Positions 35,263-47,191 are shown, numbered from the stretch's first letter. The stretch is 64,000 nucleotides of DNA from Fulvimonas soli (GCF_003148905.1 NZ_QGHC01000006.1:102286-166285); one strand, 5' to 3'. Made by a program: numbers and translations. The notes: a model not told the origin generated them from the sequence alone.

Positions 35263-35380
35263 CGTCATTCCGGCGAAAGCCGGAATCCAGTCAAAACATG
35301 GTGTGCGAAGCACGCAACATAGGTTTTGTCCGCTTCGCGGGACGTATTGAGACTGGATTCCGGCTTTCGCCGGAATGACG
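35263..35380. repeat. Paired hairpin repeat, CGTCATTCC family, perfect 30-base inverted arms
   Basis: Left arm 35263-35292 and right arm 35351-35380 are exact reverse complements over 30 bases; each arm is itself a hairpin with core ATTCCGGCGAAAGCCGGAAT. The interior carries GTGCGAAGCAC and GTTTTGTCCGCTTCGCGGG. It lies in the gap between convergent folE2 and the CocE-type gene and could terminate both. Confidence 0.85.
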
Positions 35381-35451
35381 AACAAAAGCACCGCGCTCTC
35401 GAAGTTGCGTTGAGTGCCGCGCCACCCCCAGGCAGCGCGGCGTTCCCGGGC

Positions 35452-37413
<1,962 letters not shown>

Positions 37414-37564
37414 GGCAGGTTTTTCCCCTGGGTCGAGAGGCGCCGGCGGCCCTGCGGTGGCGCGGACGACGGCGGGGCCGCGGAGCGTCTCCCACGCCCG
37501 GGCGGTGGCGGCGGCCATCGACGAGCGGCCGATGCTAGCGCAAACAGGCTCCCAGAGTGCCGCG

Positions 37565-38902
37565 TCAGCGCGCGAACGCCAGCCGCTCGCCGCGCACGCC
37601 CTCGTCGATGCGCGCGCCGTCCCACACGCGCCGGCCGTTGACGAAGGTGGCGGCGATGGAGTGGGCGAAGGTCTCGCCCTCGAACGGCGACCAGCCGCAC
37701 TTGGACAGCACCTCGGCGCGCGTCACCGCGTGCGGCCTGCGCGGATCGACCAGCACCAGGTCGGCGGCGTAGCCCTCGCGCAGGAAGCCGCGCTCCTTCA
37801 CGTCGAACAGCGTGGCCGGCGCGTGGCTCACCGCCTCCACCACGCGCTCCAGCGTCAGCCTGCCCTCGGCGACGCGCTGCAATGCCGCCTGCAGCGCGAA
37901 CTGCACCAGCGGCAGGCCGGACGGGGCCTGGTCGTACTTCTGCGCCTTCTCCTCCAGCAGGTGCGGCGCGTGGTCGGTGGCCAGCACGTCCAGGCGGCCC
38001 TCGGCCAGCGCCCGGGTGATCGCCTCGCGGTCGGCGGCGGTCTTGATCGCGGGATTGCACTTGATGAGGAAGCCGAGGCGCTCGTAGTCGGCGTCGGAGA
38101 AGTGCAGGAAGTGCACGCAGGTCTCGGCGGTGATCTTCTTGCCCTTCACCGGGCCGGGCTCGAACAGCGCCAGCTCGTCGGCGGTGGAGATGTGCAGCAC
38201 GTGCAGCCGGCTGCCGTGCTTCCTCGCCAGCGAGATCGCCAGCCGCGTCGACTTGATGCAGGCCTCGCGCGAGCGGATCAGCGGGTGCTCGCGCGCCGGG
38301 ATGTCCTGGCCGTACTTCGCGTGCGCCGCGGCGAGGTTGGCGTCGATCGTCGGCGTGTCCTCGCAGTGCGTGATGATCGGCGTGGGCGCCTCGCGGAAGA
38401 TGCCGTCCAGCACCTCCGGGTCGTCCACCAGCATGTTGCCGGTGGAGGCGCCCATGAACACCTTGATGCCCGGCGCGGCCTTCGGGTCGAGCGCGCGGAT
38501 CGCCGCCAGGTTGTCGTTGCTGGCGCCCAGGTAGAAGGCGTAGTTCACCGCCGAGGTCTCGGCGGCGCGCGCGTACTTGGCCTCCAGCGCCTCGCGGTCC
38601 AGCGCGGGCGGCCGGGTGTTGGGCATCTCCATGAAGCTGGTGATGCCGCCGGCGGCGCAGGCGCGCGACTCGTGCCAGATGTCGGCCTTGTGGGTGAGGC
38701 CGGGCTCGCGGAAGTGCACCTGGTCGTCGATCATGCCGGGCAGCAGCCACAGGCCGGCGGCGTCGACCACCTGCTCGCCGGGCCTGGCGTCCAAGTCGCC
38801 GCCGATCGCGTCGATGCGGCCCCTGCGCACGCGCAGGTCGGCGTGGAAGCGGCGCCCCTCGTTGACCAGTTCGGCGTTCTTGATCAGCCAGTCAGTGGAC
38901 AT
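37565..38902 (-). CDS. pyrC: Dihydroorotase
   Basis: A 445-residue class I amidohydrolase of pyrimidine synthesis, interconverting carbamoyl-aspartate and dihydroorotate. It starts [18 protein letters not shown]. The metal-site strand reads [16 protein letters not shown], where the first His of the usual DxHxHxR is Gln61, a variant known in a subgroup that also occurs in Bacteroidetes. Later ligands are in [18 protein letters not shown] and VLATDHAPH. It overlaps the yidD gene by 11 bases. Confidence 0.9.
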   Translation of the reverse strand: MSTDWLIKNAELVNEGRRFHADLRVRRGRIDAIGGDLDARPGEQVVDAAGLWLLPGMIDDQVHFREPGLTHKADIWHESRACAAGGITSFMEMPNTRPPALDREALEAKYARAAETSAVNYAFYLGASNDNLAAIRALDPKAAPGIKVFMGASTGNMLVDDPEVLDGIFREAPTPIITHCEDTPTIDANLAAAHAKYGQDIPAREHPLIRSREACIKSTRLAISLARKHGSRLHVLHISTADELALFEPGPVKGKKITAETCVHFLHFSDADYERLGFLIKCNPAIKTAADREAITRALAEGRLDVLATDHAPHLLEEKAQKYDQAPSGLPLVQFALQAALQRVAEGRLTLERVVEAVSHAPATLFDVKERGFLREGYAADLVLVDPRRPHAVTRAEVLSKCGWSPFEGETFAHSIAATFVNGRRVWDGARIDEGVRGERLAFAR

Positions 38903-39152
38903 GCGGTTCTCCGGAAGGGCGGCAGCGGGGGAAATGGAAGCGTTCGGGCACCGGGTCGGGGCCGCCCGCGCACAGCGGCTGGCAGCGCGCCAGGCGCCAC
39001 AGCCCCAGCAGCCCGCCGCGCAGCGGGCCGAAGCGCGCGACGGCGACCCGTGCATAATCGGAGCAACTGGGGTAAAAGCGGCAGCGTTGCCCGAGCAGCG
39101 GGCTGAGGATGCGCTTGTACAGGCCGAGCAACAGAAGTATCAAACGGGTCAC
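38892..39152 (-). CDS. yidD: Membrane protein insertion efficiency factor YidD
   Basis: An 86-residue inner-face membrane protein assisting YidC. It begins MTRLILLLLGLYKRILSPLL and has the Cys-rich family signature CRFYPSCSDYAR with RCQPLCAGGPDPVP. Normally linked to rnpA-yidC; here it is linked to pyrC. Confidence 0.92.
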   Translation of the reverse strand: MTRLILLLLGLYKRILSPLLGQRCRFYPSCSDYARVAVARFGPLRGGLLGLWRLARCQPLCAGGPDPVPERFHFPRCRPSGEPHVH

Positions 39153-39276
39153 GGCATTCGTGCTGCTGGAAAAAAACAGCCTGCATGGGATACCGCAAGT
39201 ATTCCAGAAACACGGTTGCCGGGGTGATGTTCATGGGCTATAACACCCGGCCGCCACGGCCAAAATGGTGAGGGAA

Positions 39277-40365
39277 ATGGCGAAAACCACGCGTAGTTCG
39301 ACCGCCGCCAAGGCGCACAAGGCCAAGCCCGCCAGCCAGAAGGCGAAGGGTGCCGCAGCGGGCAAGTCGAAGGCCGCCACCGCCAGCCACGCCAAGGTCG
39401 TCGCCCGGCCCGCGAAGAAGGCGGCTCCCGCCAGGAAACCGGCGGCGAAGAAGGCGCCGGCCAAGGCCGCCGTGAAGAAGACCGTGGCCAGGAAGGCCGC
39501 GGCCGGCAAGCCGGCCGTCCGCAAGCCGGCGGCGAAGCCGGCGAAGAAGGCGCCGGTCGCCAGGAAGGCGCCCGCCGTGAAGAAGGCGCCGGCCAAGGCC
39601 GCGCCCGCCAGCAGGAAGGCGGCCGCCAAGCCGGTGGCGAAGCCGGCCGCCAGGAAGCCCGCCGTCGCCAAGGCGCCGGCGAAACCGGCCGCGCGGCCGG
39701 CCGCGGCGGCCAAGGCCGCCGCGAAGCCGACGCCGGCCGTCCAGCAGCATTCCCCGGCGCCGCCGGCCGCGCCGCTCCGGGGCAAGGTCGCCAGCGCGGT
39801 CGCGCCGGCGACGCCGCGAGTGGCCACCGCCACGGTGCCGGCCACCCCACCCAAGAAGCAGAAATCCCCGCAGTCCTCAATGAAGAACAACCTCGCCACA
39901 CTCGACAACGGCATCACCCGCGAAGACGGGCGCTACGCGCTCCCGGCCACGGTCAACATCGACCTGCCCGAGGGCTACCGTCCCTCGCCCGACGAGGAGT
40001 ACATGAACCCGCGCCAGCTGGCGTACTTCCGCAACAAGCTGCGCGAATGGCGCGAACAGCTGGTGGAGGAGTCGCGCCAGACCATGGAGAACCTGCGCGA
40101 CGAGGTCCGCGACGTCGGCGACGAGGCCGAGCGCGCCACCCGCGAGACGGAGAACTCTCTGGAGCTGCGCACCCGCGACCGCTACCGCAAGCTGATCTCC
40201 AAGATCGACAAGGCGCTGCGCCGGATCGAGGAAGGCCGCTACGGCTATTGCGAGGAGACCGACGAGGAGATCGGCATCGAGCGCCTGGACGCGCGCCCCA
40301 TCGCCACGCTCTCGCTCGACGCGCAGGAGCGCCGCGAGCACCTGCAGAAGCAGATGGGCGACTGA
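39277..40365 (+). CDS. dksA: RNA polymerase-binding protein DksA with long Ala/Lys/Pro N-terminal tail
   Basis: A 362-residue protein. The C-terminal 150 residues are DksA: coiled coil with YMNPRQLAYFRNKLREWREQ and the tip region DEAERATRET, then the zinc-finger region YGYCEETDEEIGIERLDARP. Only one of four zinc cysteines remains, and the second pair is replaced in LSLDAQERREH, so this DksA probably folds without zinc. Residues about 1-195 are repetitive AKKAPAK/ARKPAAK motifs resembling histone H1-like DNA-binding tails. It should modulate transcription initiation with ppGpp. Start set at the ATG preceded by GAGGGAA; an ATG 12 bases upstream is possible. Confidence 0.88.
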   Translation: MAKTTRSSTAAKAHKAKPASQKAKGAAAGKSKAATASHAKVVARPAKKAAPARKPAAKKAPAKAAVKKTVARKAAAGKPAVRKPAAKPAKKAPVARKAPAVKKAPAKAAPASRKAAAKPVAKPAARKPAVAKAPAKPAARPAAAAKAAAKPTPAVQQHSPAPPAAPLRGKVASAVAPATPRVATATVPATPPKKQKSPQSSMKNNLATLDNGITREDGRYALPATVNIDLPEGYRPSPDEEYMNPRQLAYFRNKLREWREQLVEESRQTMENLRDEVRDVGDEAERATRETENSLELRTRDRYRKLISKIDKALRRIEEGRYGYCEETDEEIGIERLDARPIATLSLDAQERREHLQKQMGD

Positions 40366-40398
40366 GGGCGGCGGGCGTTCCGCCCGCGCTGCGACGGC

Positions 40399-40432
40399 AA
40401 GGCCCCGCCTCCGCGCGGGGCCTTGGCTTTTT
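40399..40432 (+). terminator. Terminator after dksA
   Basis: Ten-bp perfect stem AAGGCCCCGC/GCGGGGCCTT with a six-base loop, then GGCTTTTT. Confidence 0.88.
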
Positions 40433-40771
40433 CCGGATGTGTCAGCGCCGCGGCTGCGCGGCGTGGCCGCGCAGCCGCGTCTCGCCGCAGGGTTCGCGCT
40501 GCGCGTCGGTCTTGGCGCCTGTTCGAAATCTTCCGAGGCGGCGCGCCGGCAAGGCCGGCTGGATGAAGCACGGGGCGGGCAGGGAGGCGGCGTCCGGCCG
40601 TGGCGGTCTCGCGCCAGGTCGATCGCGGCCTCCGGCCGCGACGCATGCCGCGCCGCCATGGACCGACGCGCCCCTCTCCTCGAAGCTGGCGCTTTCCCGC
40701 GCCCCTTCGCTCCTGCCAGACCCGTGCGCGGACGGCTCCCGGCACGCGGCGCGGGAGATCGTGACGCGCTC
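40433..40771. other. Non-coding gap between dksA and sufE
   Basis: No gene is supported. A perfect 14-base inverted repeat (40449-40462 and 40466-40479, CGCGGCTGCGCGGC with a GTG loop) lies near the start, and a diverged GCGCCTGTTCGAAATCTTCC (about 40519 onward) resembles the outer arm motif of the 12.1 kb element. A hairpin ATCGCGGCCTCCGGCCGCGA follows near 40622. Confidence 0.5.
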
Positions 40772-41212
40772 TTACGGCGCTCTTTGCAGGGCCTCGGCCG
40801 CGTATTGCTTGAGCCTGGCCAGCATGGCGGCCAGGCCGTTCGAGCGGGTGGGCGAGAGGTGCTTGGCCAGGCCGATCGCCTTGATGAACTCCGGCTCGGT
40901 GGCGAGGATCTCCGCCGCCGGGCGGTCGGAGTACACGCGCAGCACCAGCGCGATCAGGCCGGAGACGATGGCCGAGTCGCTGGCCGCGTCGAAGTGCATG
41001 CGCGCGGCGTCGCCGCTGGGCACCAGCCACACCATCGACTGGCAGCCGTGCACGCGGTAGTCCTCGGTCTTGAGGCGCTCCGGTAAGGGCGGCAGCTGCT
41101 TGCCCAGGTCGATCAGGTACTGGTAGCGCTCGGTCCAGTCGCCGAAGAAGGCGAACTCCTCGGCGATCTGCTGCTGCGCCTCGGCGGCGCTGGCGGTGGC
41201 GGTGTCGTTCAT
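40772..41212 (-). CDS. sufE: SufE-family cysteine desulfuration protein
   Basis: A 146-residue sulfur acceptor that takes persulfide sulfur from a cysteine desulfurase (SufS or CsdA). The active Cys57 is in VHGCQSMVWL. Conserved EEFAFFGDWTERYQYLIDLG precedes it, and AIGLAKHLSPTRSNGLAAML is the typical C-terminal block. No sufBCD genes lie nearby. Confidence 0.92.
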   Translation of the reverse strand: MNDTATASAAEAQQQIAEEFAFFGDWTERYQYLIDLGKQLPPLPERLKTEDYRVHGCQSMVWLVPSGDAARMHFDAASDSAIVSGLIALVLRVYSDRPAAEILATEPEFIKAIGLAKHLSPTRSNGLAAMLARLKQYAAEALQRAP

Positions 41213-41231
41213 GCGCGCATTATGGGCGATA

Positions 41232-41306
41232 GGGGGTGAGGGGCGAGTAGCGAGGGCGACGCGGCAGATGGCGTCGCGCCCCCGCTACTCGCCCCTCACC
41301 CCTCGC
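41232..41306. repeat. Inverted-repeat element, AGTAGCGAGGGCG family, copy 5
   Basis: Left arm GGGGCGAGTAGCGAGGGCG and right arm CCCCGCTACTCGCCCCTCAC, separated by about 16 bases, fill the short gap between cysS and sufE on the minus strand. The cysS stop follows after only a few bases. Confidence 0.75.
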
Positions 41307-41309
41307 TCG

Positions 41310-42701
<1,392 letters not shown>

Positions 42702-42861
42702 GCGGAGCGTCCGGGCGGCGGGCAGGTCAGCCGTTCATCTTAACAAGCCGTGAGCCGGCCCGCCGGCCGACGGGAGTTCTAAGCATCGATTCAGTGTGAA
42801 TTTGCTGCAATGGCGGGCAAAGCGCAGAGAAGCGCCTAGCATGCCCCGATCCGGAGGTCAT

Positions 42862-43386
42862 ATGGCCAAGCTTTTCGTTCCCGCGCTGGTACTCGCCCTT
42901 GCGGCTGCCGGCGCGTCCGCGCAGGACGCGCGCTATGCCAGCGACGACAACAGCCACTACGGCTGGGCCGACGTGCTGCGCGTGGACCCCATCTACGGCG
43001 TGGCGCGCACCGAGGTGCCGCAGCAGGAATGCTACGACCAGCCGGTGGTGCGCCAGGAGGCTGGCAACACCACGGCCGGCACCGTGCTCGGCGCCATCGT
43101 CGGTGGCGTGCTGGGCAACACCGTGGGCAAGGGCGACGGCCGCAAGGCCGCCACCGTGGCCGGCGCGGTGGCCGGCGGCGCCATCGGCAACGGCGTGGCG
43201 CGCCGCGGCTCCAGCTACGAGGGCACCCAGACCACCTGCCGCAACGTCAGCACGGTGTCCGAACAGCGCCGCATCATGGGCTACGACGTCGAATACCGCT
43301 ATCGCGGCGAGGTCTACGTCTCCCGCCTCAACTACGACCCGGGCGAGCGGCTGCGGGTGCGGGTGAGCGTCACCCCCGCCGACTGA
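42862..43386 (+). CDS. Exported glycine-zipper 2TM-domain protein
   Basis: A 174-residue protein with signal peptide (residues 1-20, cleavage after ASA) and a glycine-zipper helical hairpin GTVLGAIVGGVLGN / GAVAGGAIGNGVAR at about 72-110 that should insert in or lie on the outer membrane. The C-terminal part has SEQRRIMGYDVEYRYRGEVY, typical of this surface-antigen-like family. Start at ATG preceded by GGAGG; longer upstream frame is not signal-like. Confidence 0.85.
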   Translation: MAKLFVPALVLALAAAGASAQDARYASDDNSHYGWADVLRVDPIYGVARTEVPQQECYDQPVVRQEAGNTTAGTVLGAIVGGVLGNTVGKGDGRKAATVAGAVAGGAIGNGVARRGSSYEGTQTTCRNVSTVSEQRRIMGYDVEYRYRGEVYVSRLNYDPGERLRVRVSVTPAD

Positions 43387-43412
43387 GTGCGCCGCGCTTC
43401 CGGCCTTGCCGC

Positions 43413-43442
43413 GACCGCCGCCTTTGGGCGGCGGTCCGCTTT
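43413..43442 (+). terminator. Terminator after the glycine-zipper gene
   Basis: Perfect 10-bp stem GACCGCCGCC/GGCGGCGGTC with a four-base loop, followed by CGCTTT. It separates this gene from the arginine leader. Confidence 0.8.
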
Positions 43443-43470
43443 CCGGGGTTTGGCCGTCCGGACGCGCTTG

Positions 43471-43499
43471 TTGCGCAGCAGCGCGATTCACGTCATGAT
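43471..43499 (+). promoter_or_regulatory. Possible promoter of the arginine leader
   Basis: TTGCGC and CATGAT with a 17-base spacer, placing transcription start near 43506, some 20 bases before the leader start codon. The -10 matches four of six consensus bases; the call rests mainly on position. Confidence 0.35.
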
Positions 43500-43524
43500 G
43501 CGCGCTCCACCACCCGGAACCCCC

Positions 43525-43629
43525 ATGACCGCAGCCGTCCATACCGCCACCGTGCTCACCAGCGCCCGCATGGCCGCTGGCATGACCTCGCGTGCGCGCC
43601 GACCGCTGGACGGACATCCGGCCGGGTAG
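43525..43629 (+). CDS. Putative leader peptide of the arginine operon
   Basis: A 34-codon open frame starting MTAAVHTATVLTSAR and ending GHPAG, with arginine codons at positions 15, 23, 25 and 26 (three of them within RARR). CGGAA lies a few bases before the ATG. Its stop codon overlaps the 5' arm of a predicted antiterminator, the geometry expected of ribosome-mediated attenuation. The Arg cluster is modest, so sensing of arginine is inferred, not shown. Confidence 0.5.
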   Translation: MTAAVHTATVLTSARMAAGMTSRARRPLDGHPAG

Positions 43630-43692
43630 GCTGTCGCCAGCGTTTCACATGTTTCGACGACAAAGACCCGGCCGACGCGCCGGGTCTTTTCG
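43619..43692 (+). promoter_or_regulatory. Putative attenuator: antiterminator and terminator before argF'
   Basis: Terminator: 11-bp perfect stem AAAGACCCGGC (43662-43672) with GCCGGGTCTTT (43679-43689), loop CGACGC, then TCGTTT. Alternative pairing: CGGCCGGGT (43619-43627) is exactly complementary to ACCCGGCCG (43666-43674), which would consume the terminator's left arm. The first strand overlaps the leader-peptide stop codon, so a ribosome reaching the stop would favour termination and one stalled earlier would favour read-through into argF'. Confidence 0.6.
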
Positions 43693-43739
43693 TTTCCGAT
43701 TCCCGCCGGGAGGCGGGCCTCACAAAAGGGCAGCGTTGC

Positions 43740-44747
43740 ATGGCACTTCGACACTTCTTGACCACCCAGGACTACAGCCGCGCCGAGATCGACGCCCTGC
43801 TGGAGCAGGCCGCCGCCTTCAAGCGCTCGCCGCGCGGCCAGCAGCTGGCGGGCAAATCGGTGGCGCTGCTGTTCTTCAATCCCTCCATGCGCACGCGCAC
43901 CAGCTTCGAGCTGGGCGCGTTCCACCTGGGCGGCCACGCCATCGTGCTGTCGCCGGGCAAGGACGCCTGGCCGATCGAGTTCGAGCCGGGCAGGGTGATG
44001 GACGGCGAGCCGGAGGAGCACATCGCCGAGGTGGCGCGCGTGCTGAGCCGCTACGTGGACCTGATCGCGGTGCGCGCCTTCCCGAAGTTCCAGGACTGGT
44101 CGGTGGACCGCGAGGACAAGGTGATCAAGGCCTTCGCGCAGTACGCCACGGTGCCGGTGATCAACATGGAGACGATCACCCACCCGTGCCAGGAGCTGGC
44201 GCACGCGCTGGCGCTGCGCGAGCGCCTGGGCGACCTCACGAGGAAGAAGTACGTGCTCACCTGGACCTACCACCCCAGGCCGCTCAACACCGCGGTGGCC
44301 AACTCGGCGCTGCTGATCGCCACCAAGATGGGCATGGACGTGACCCTGCTGTGCCCCACGCCCGACTACGTGCTGGACGAGCGCTACATGCAGGCCGGCT
44401 ACGAGAACGCGCAGGCCAACGGCGGCTCGCTGAAGGTCAGCCACGACATCGAGGAGGCCTACTCGGGCGCCGACGTGGTCTACGCCAAGAGCTGGGGCGC
44501 GCTGCCGTTCTTCGGCCGCTGGGAGCAGGAGAAGCCGATCCGCGAGGCGCACCGGCACTTCATCGTGGACGAGGCGAAGATGGCGCTGACCCACCACGGC
44601 CTGTTCAGCCACTGCCTGCCGCTGCGCCGCAACGTGAAGGCCACCGACGCGGTGATGGACGCGCCGTACTGCATCGCGGTCGACGAGGCGGAGAACCGCC
44701 TGCACGTGCAGAAGGCGGTGATGGCCGCGCTGGCCGGCCAGGGCTGA
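43740..44747 (+). CDS. argF': N-acetylornithine carbamoyltransferase
   Basis: A 335-residue transcarbamylase using N-acetyl-L-ornithine, the Xanthomonas-type step that replaces ornithine carbamoyltransferase. Carbamoyl-phosphate loop SMRTRTSFELG is at 49-59; Glu92 in GEPEEHIAE is the residue known to set specificity for acetyl- over succinyl-ornithine; ITHPCQEL is at about 145; HCLPLRRNVKATD near 290 carries the conserved Lys. First structural gene after the leader. AAAGGGCAGC precedes the ATG. Confidence 0.94.
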   Translation: MALRHFLTTQDYSRAEIDALLEQAAAFKRSPRGQQLAGKSVALLFFNPSMRTRTSFELGAFHLGGHAIVLSPGKDAWPIEFEPGRVMDGEPEEHIAEVARVLSRYVDLIAVRAFPKFQDWSVDREDKVIKAFAQYATVPVINMETITHPCQELAHALALRERLGDLTRKKYVLTWTYHPRPLNTAVANSALLIATKMGMDVTLLCPTPDYVLDERYMQAGYENAQANGGSLKVSHDIEEAYSGADVVYAKSWGALPFFGRWEQEKPIREAHRHFIVDEAKMALTHHGLFSHCLPLRRNVKATDAVMDAPYCIAVDEAENRLHVQKAVMAALAGQG

Positions 44748-44757
44748 GCGCCGCGCC

Positions 44758-45381
44758 ATGTACGTGCCCCGGTCCTTCGAGGAGACGCGCGCCGAGGCCC
44801 TGCACGGGCTGATCCGCGCGTACCCGTTCGCCACCGTGGTGGCGCGCTCCGCGGCGGGGCTCGACGCCAACCACCTGCCGCTCGAGCTGGTGGACGGCAG
44901 CCTGCACGGCCACGTGGCGCGCGGCAACGAGCTGGCGAGGCTGGACGGCGCCGAGGTGCTGGCGATCTTCCGGGGGGCGCAGGGCTACGTCAGCCCGAAC
45001 TGGTACCCGAGCAAGCACGAGACCGGGCACGAGGTGCCCACCTGGAACTATGCGGTGGCGCACGTGCACGGTCACCTGAAGGTGGTCGAGGACGCGGCCT
45101 GGCTGCGCGCCCTGCTGGACCGCCTCACCGGGCGTCACGAAGCGAGCGAGCCGCAGCCGTGGCGCGTCGACGACGCGCCGGCGGACCACGTCGAGAAACT
45201 GCTGCGCGCGATCGTCGGCATCGAGATCGCCGTCGAGCGCATCGAGGGCAAGTTCAAGCTGAGCCAGAACCATCCCGAGCGCAACCGCCTCGGCGTGATC
45301 GCCGGCCTGCGCCGGCGCGGCGGGGACGGCGACGCGGCGCTCGCCGGATGGATGGCCGAACGGGAGACACCTGCGCCATGA
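44758..45381 (+). CDS. PaiB-family FMN-binding protein
   Basis: A 207-residue flavin-reductase-like split-barrel protein annotated in Bacillus as transcriptional regulator PaiB. Begins MYVPRSFEETR; GYVSPNWYPSKHETGHEVPTWNY is the family signature, and KFKLSQNHPERNRLGVI the C-terminal one. Enzyme or regulator role is unclear. It starts ten bases after argF' and overlaps the OsmC gene by ATGA, so it travels with the arginine operon. Confidence 0.85.
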   Translation: MYVPRSFEETRAEALHGLIRAYPFATVVARSAAGLDANHLPLELVDGSLHGHVARGNELARLDGAEVLAIFRGAQGYVSPNWYPSKHETGHEVPTWNYAVAHVHGHLKVVEDAAWLRALLDRLTGRHEASEPQPWRVDDAPADHVEKLLRAIVGIEIAVERIEGKFKLSQNHPERNRLGVIAGLRRRGGDGDAALAGWMAERETPAP

Positions 45382-45878
45382 ACCACCCGCACCGCTACCG
45401 CGTGGACGTGGAATGGACGGGCAACCGTGGCAGCGGCACCTCCGGCTACCGCGCCTACGGCCGCGACCACGTGATCCGCATCGAGGGCAAGCCGGAAATC
45501 GCCGGTTCCTCCGACCCCGCCTTCCGCGGCGACGCCGCGCGGCACAATCCCGAGGACATGCTGGTGGCCGCGCTCTGCGCCTGCCACATGCTGTCCTACC
45601 TGCACATGGCCACCGTGGCCGGCGTGGTGGTGACCGCCTACGCCGACGCCGCCGAGGGCACGATGCAGGCCGGGGGCGACGGCGGCCGCTTCACCGGGGT
45701 GGTGTTGCGCCCCACGGTGACGATCAGCGCCGCCAGCGACCCGGCCAAGGCCGAGGCCGCGCACGAGGCGGCGCACCACGCCTGCTTCATCGCCCATTCC
45801 GTGAACTTCCCGGTGCGCTGCGAGCCGCGCATCGTCGTGGAACCGGGAATCGGGACCCGGGCTCCGGGACTCGGTTAG
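45378..45878 (+). CDS. OsmC/Ohr-family protein
   Basis: A 166-residue protein with the OsmC fold. Reactive Cys candidates are in ALCACHMLSYLHM near 66-72 and HHACFIAHSVNFPV near 134; only the second pair position fully matches peroxidases. It may reduce organic hydroperoxides, though the subgroup is uncharacterised. The last 11 residues (PGIGTRAPGLG) are encoded by a GGGAATCGGGACCCGGG-type repeat and may be a recent extension. Confidence 0.82.
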   Translation: MNHPHRYRVDVEWTGNRGSGTSGYRAYGRDHVIRIEGKPEIAGSSDPAFRGDAARHNPEDMLVAALCACHMLSYLHMATVAGVVVTAYADAAEGTMQAGGDGGRFTGVVLRPTVTISAASDPAKAEAAHEAAHHACFIAHSVNFPVRCEPRIVVEPGIGTRAPGLG

Positions 45879-45935
45879 AAGCCGGTGCCGACCCACCCAC
45901 ATCCTTCCCTCAAGGCATCTTTTCAGGAATCCGAC

Positions 45936-47168
45936 ATGACGCTGCAAACCGCTTCCCCGAGTCCCGGCTCCAAGCACATCGTCCTCGCCTTCTCCGGCGG
46001 CCTCGACACCAGCTTCTGCGTGCCCTACCTCAAGGAACGCGGCTGGGCCGTGCACACCATCTTCGCCGACACCGGCGGCGTGGACGCCGAGGAGCGCGCC
46101 TACATCGAGCAGCGCGCGAAGGAGCTGGGCGTGGCCAGCCACGTCACCGTGGACGGCGGCCCGGCGATCTGGGACGGCTTCGTCAAGCCCTTCGTGTGGG
46201 CCGGCGAGGCCTACCAGGGCCAGTACCCGCTGCTGGTGTCCGACCGCTACCTGATCGTGGACGCCGCCATCGCGCGCGCCGGGGAACTGGGCACCAGGGC
46301 CATCGCGCACGGCTGCACCGGCATGGGCAACGACCAGGTGCGCTTCGACCTGGCGGTGAAGGCGCTGGGCGACTACGAGATCGTGGCGCCGATCCGCGAG
46401 ATCCAGAAGGAGCACACGCAGACGCGCGCCTACGAGCAGCAGTACCTGGAGGAGCGCGGCTTCGGCGTGCGCGCCAGGCAGAAGAGCTACACCATCAACG
46501 AGAACCTGCTCGGCGTGACGCTCTCGGGCGGCGAGATCGACCAGTGGAAGGCGCCGGGCGAGGGCGCGCGCGGCTGGTGCAGGCCGCGCGCCGAGTGGCC
46601 GGCGGAGAAGCTGCGGGTCGCGGTGGGCTTCGAGCGGGGCGAGGCGGTCTCGCTCGACGGCCAGAGGCTGCCGGGCGCCAGGCTGCTGGCGAAGCTCAAT
46701 GCGCTGTTCGCGCCCTACGGCGTGGGCCGCGGCATGTACACCGGCGACACCACCATCGGCCTCAAGGGCCGCATCGTGTACGAGGCGCCGGGCCTGGTCT
46801 CGCTGCTCGCCGCGCACCGCGCGCTGGAGGAGGCCGTGCTGACCAAGCAGCAGAACCGCTTCAAGCCGGAGGTGGCGCGCAAGTGGGTGGAGGTGGTGTA
46901 CGAGGGCTTCTTCCACGACCCGGTCAAGGCCGACCTGGAGGCCTTCCTCGCCTCCAGCCAGGCCTGCGTCAACGGCGAGGTGGTGCTGGAAACCAGCGGC
47001 GGCCTGGTCACCGCGGTGGAGGTGCGCTCGCCGCACATCCTCAACGCCAAGGGCGCCACCTACGCGCAGTCGGCCGACTGGGGCGTGGCCGAGGCCGAGG
47101 GCTTCATCAAGCTGTTCGGCATGAGCAGCACGCTGTGGGCCGAGGTCAATCGGAGCGACGACGCATGA
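45936..47168 (+). CDS. argG: Argininosuccinate synthase
   Basis: A 410-residue ATP-dependent ligase joining citrulline and aspartate. The ATP loop is [11 protein letters not shown] at about 17-27. [16 protein letters not shown] near 127 and the aspartate/citrulline site residues follow. It belongs to the divergent argG type found in Xanthomonas. Start chosen at MTLQTASPS because CAGGA lies upstream and family similarity begins at residue 13. Confidence 0.95.
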   Translation: MTLQTASPSPGSKHIVLAFSGGLDTSFCVPYLKERGWAVHTIFADTGGVDAEERAYIEQRAKELGVASHVTVDGGPAIWDGFVKPFVWAGEAYQGQYPLLVSDRYLIVDAAIARAGELGTRAIAHGCTGMGNDQVRFDLAVKALGDYEIVAPIREIQKEHTQTRAYEQQYLEERGFGVRARQKSYTINENLLGVTLSGGEIDQWKAPGEGARGWCRPRAEWPAEKLRVAVGFERGEAVSLDGQRLPGARLLAKLNALFAPYGVGRGMYTGDTTIGLKGRIVYEAPGLVSLLAAHRALEEAVLTKQQNRFKPEVARKWVEVVYEGFFHDPVKADLEAFLASSQACVNGEVVLETSGGLVTAVEVRSPHILNAKGATYAQSADWGVAEAEGFIKLFGMSSTLWAEVNRSDDA

Positions 47169-47191
47169 ACGCTGCGCTCTGCTCCCTTCTT

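Noticed and set aside
39231..39917. Antisense frame over dksA that looks like a hydrophobic membrane protein
   Set aside because: The Ala/Gly/Phe/Leu repeats are the complement of the AAK/KPA codons of the DksA tail; no independent signals support a gene.
43387..43629. 80-codon protein gene after the glycine-zipper gene
   Set aside because: The first part reads through a terminator and has no ribosome site; only the last 34 codons make sense, as a leader peptide.
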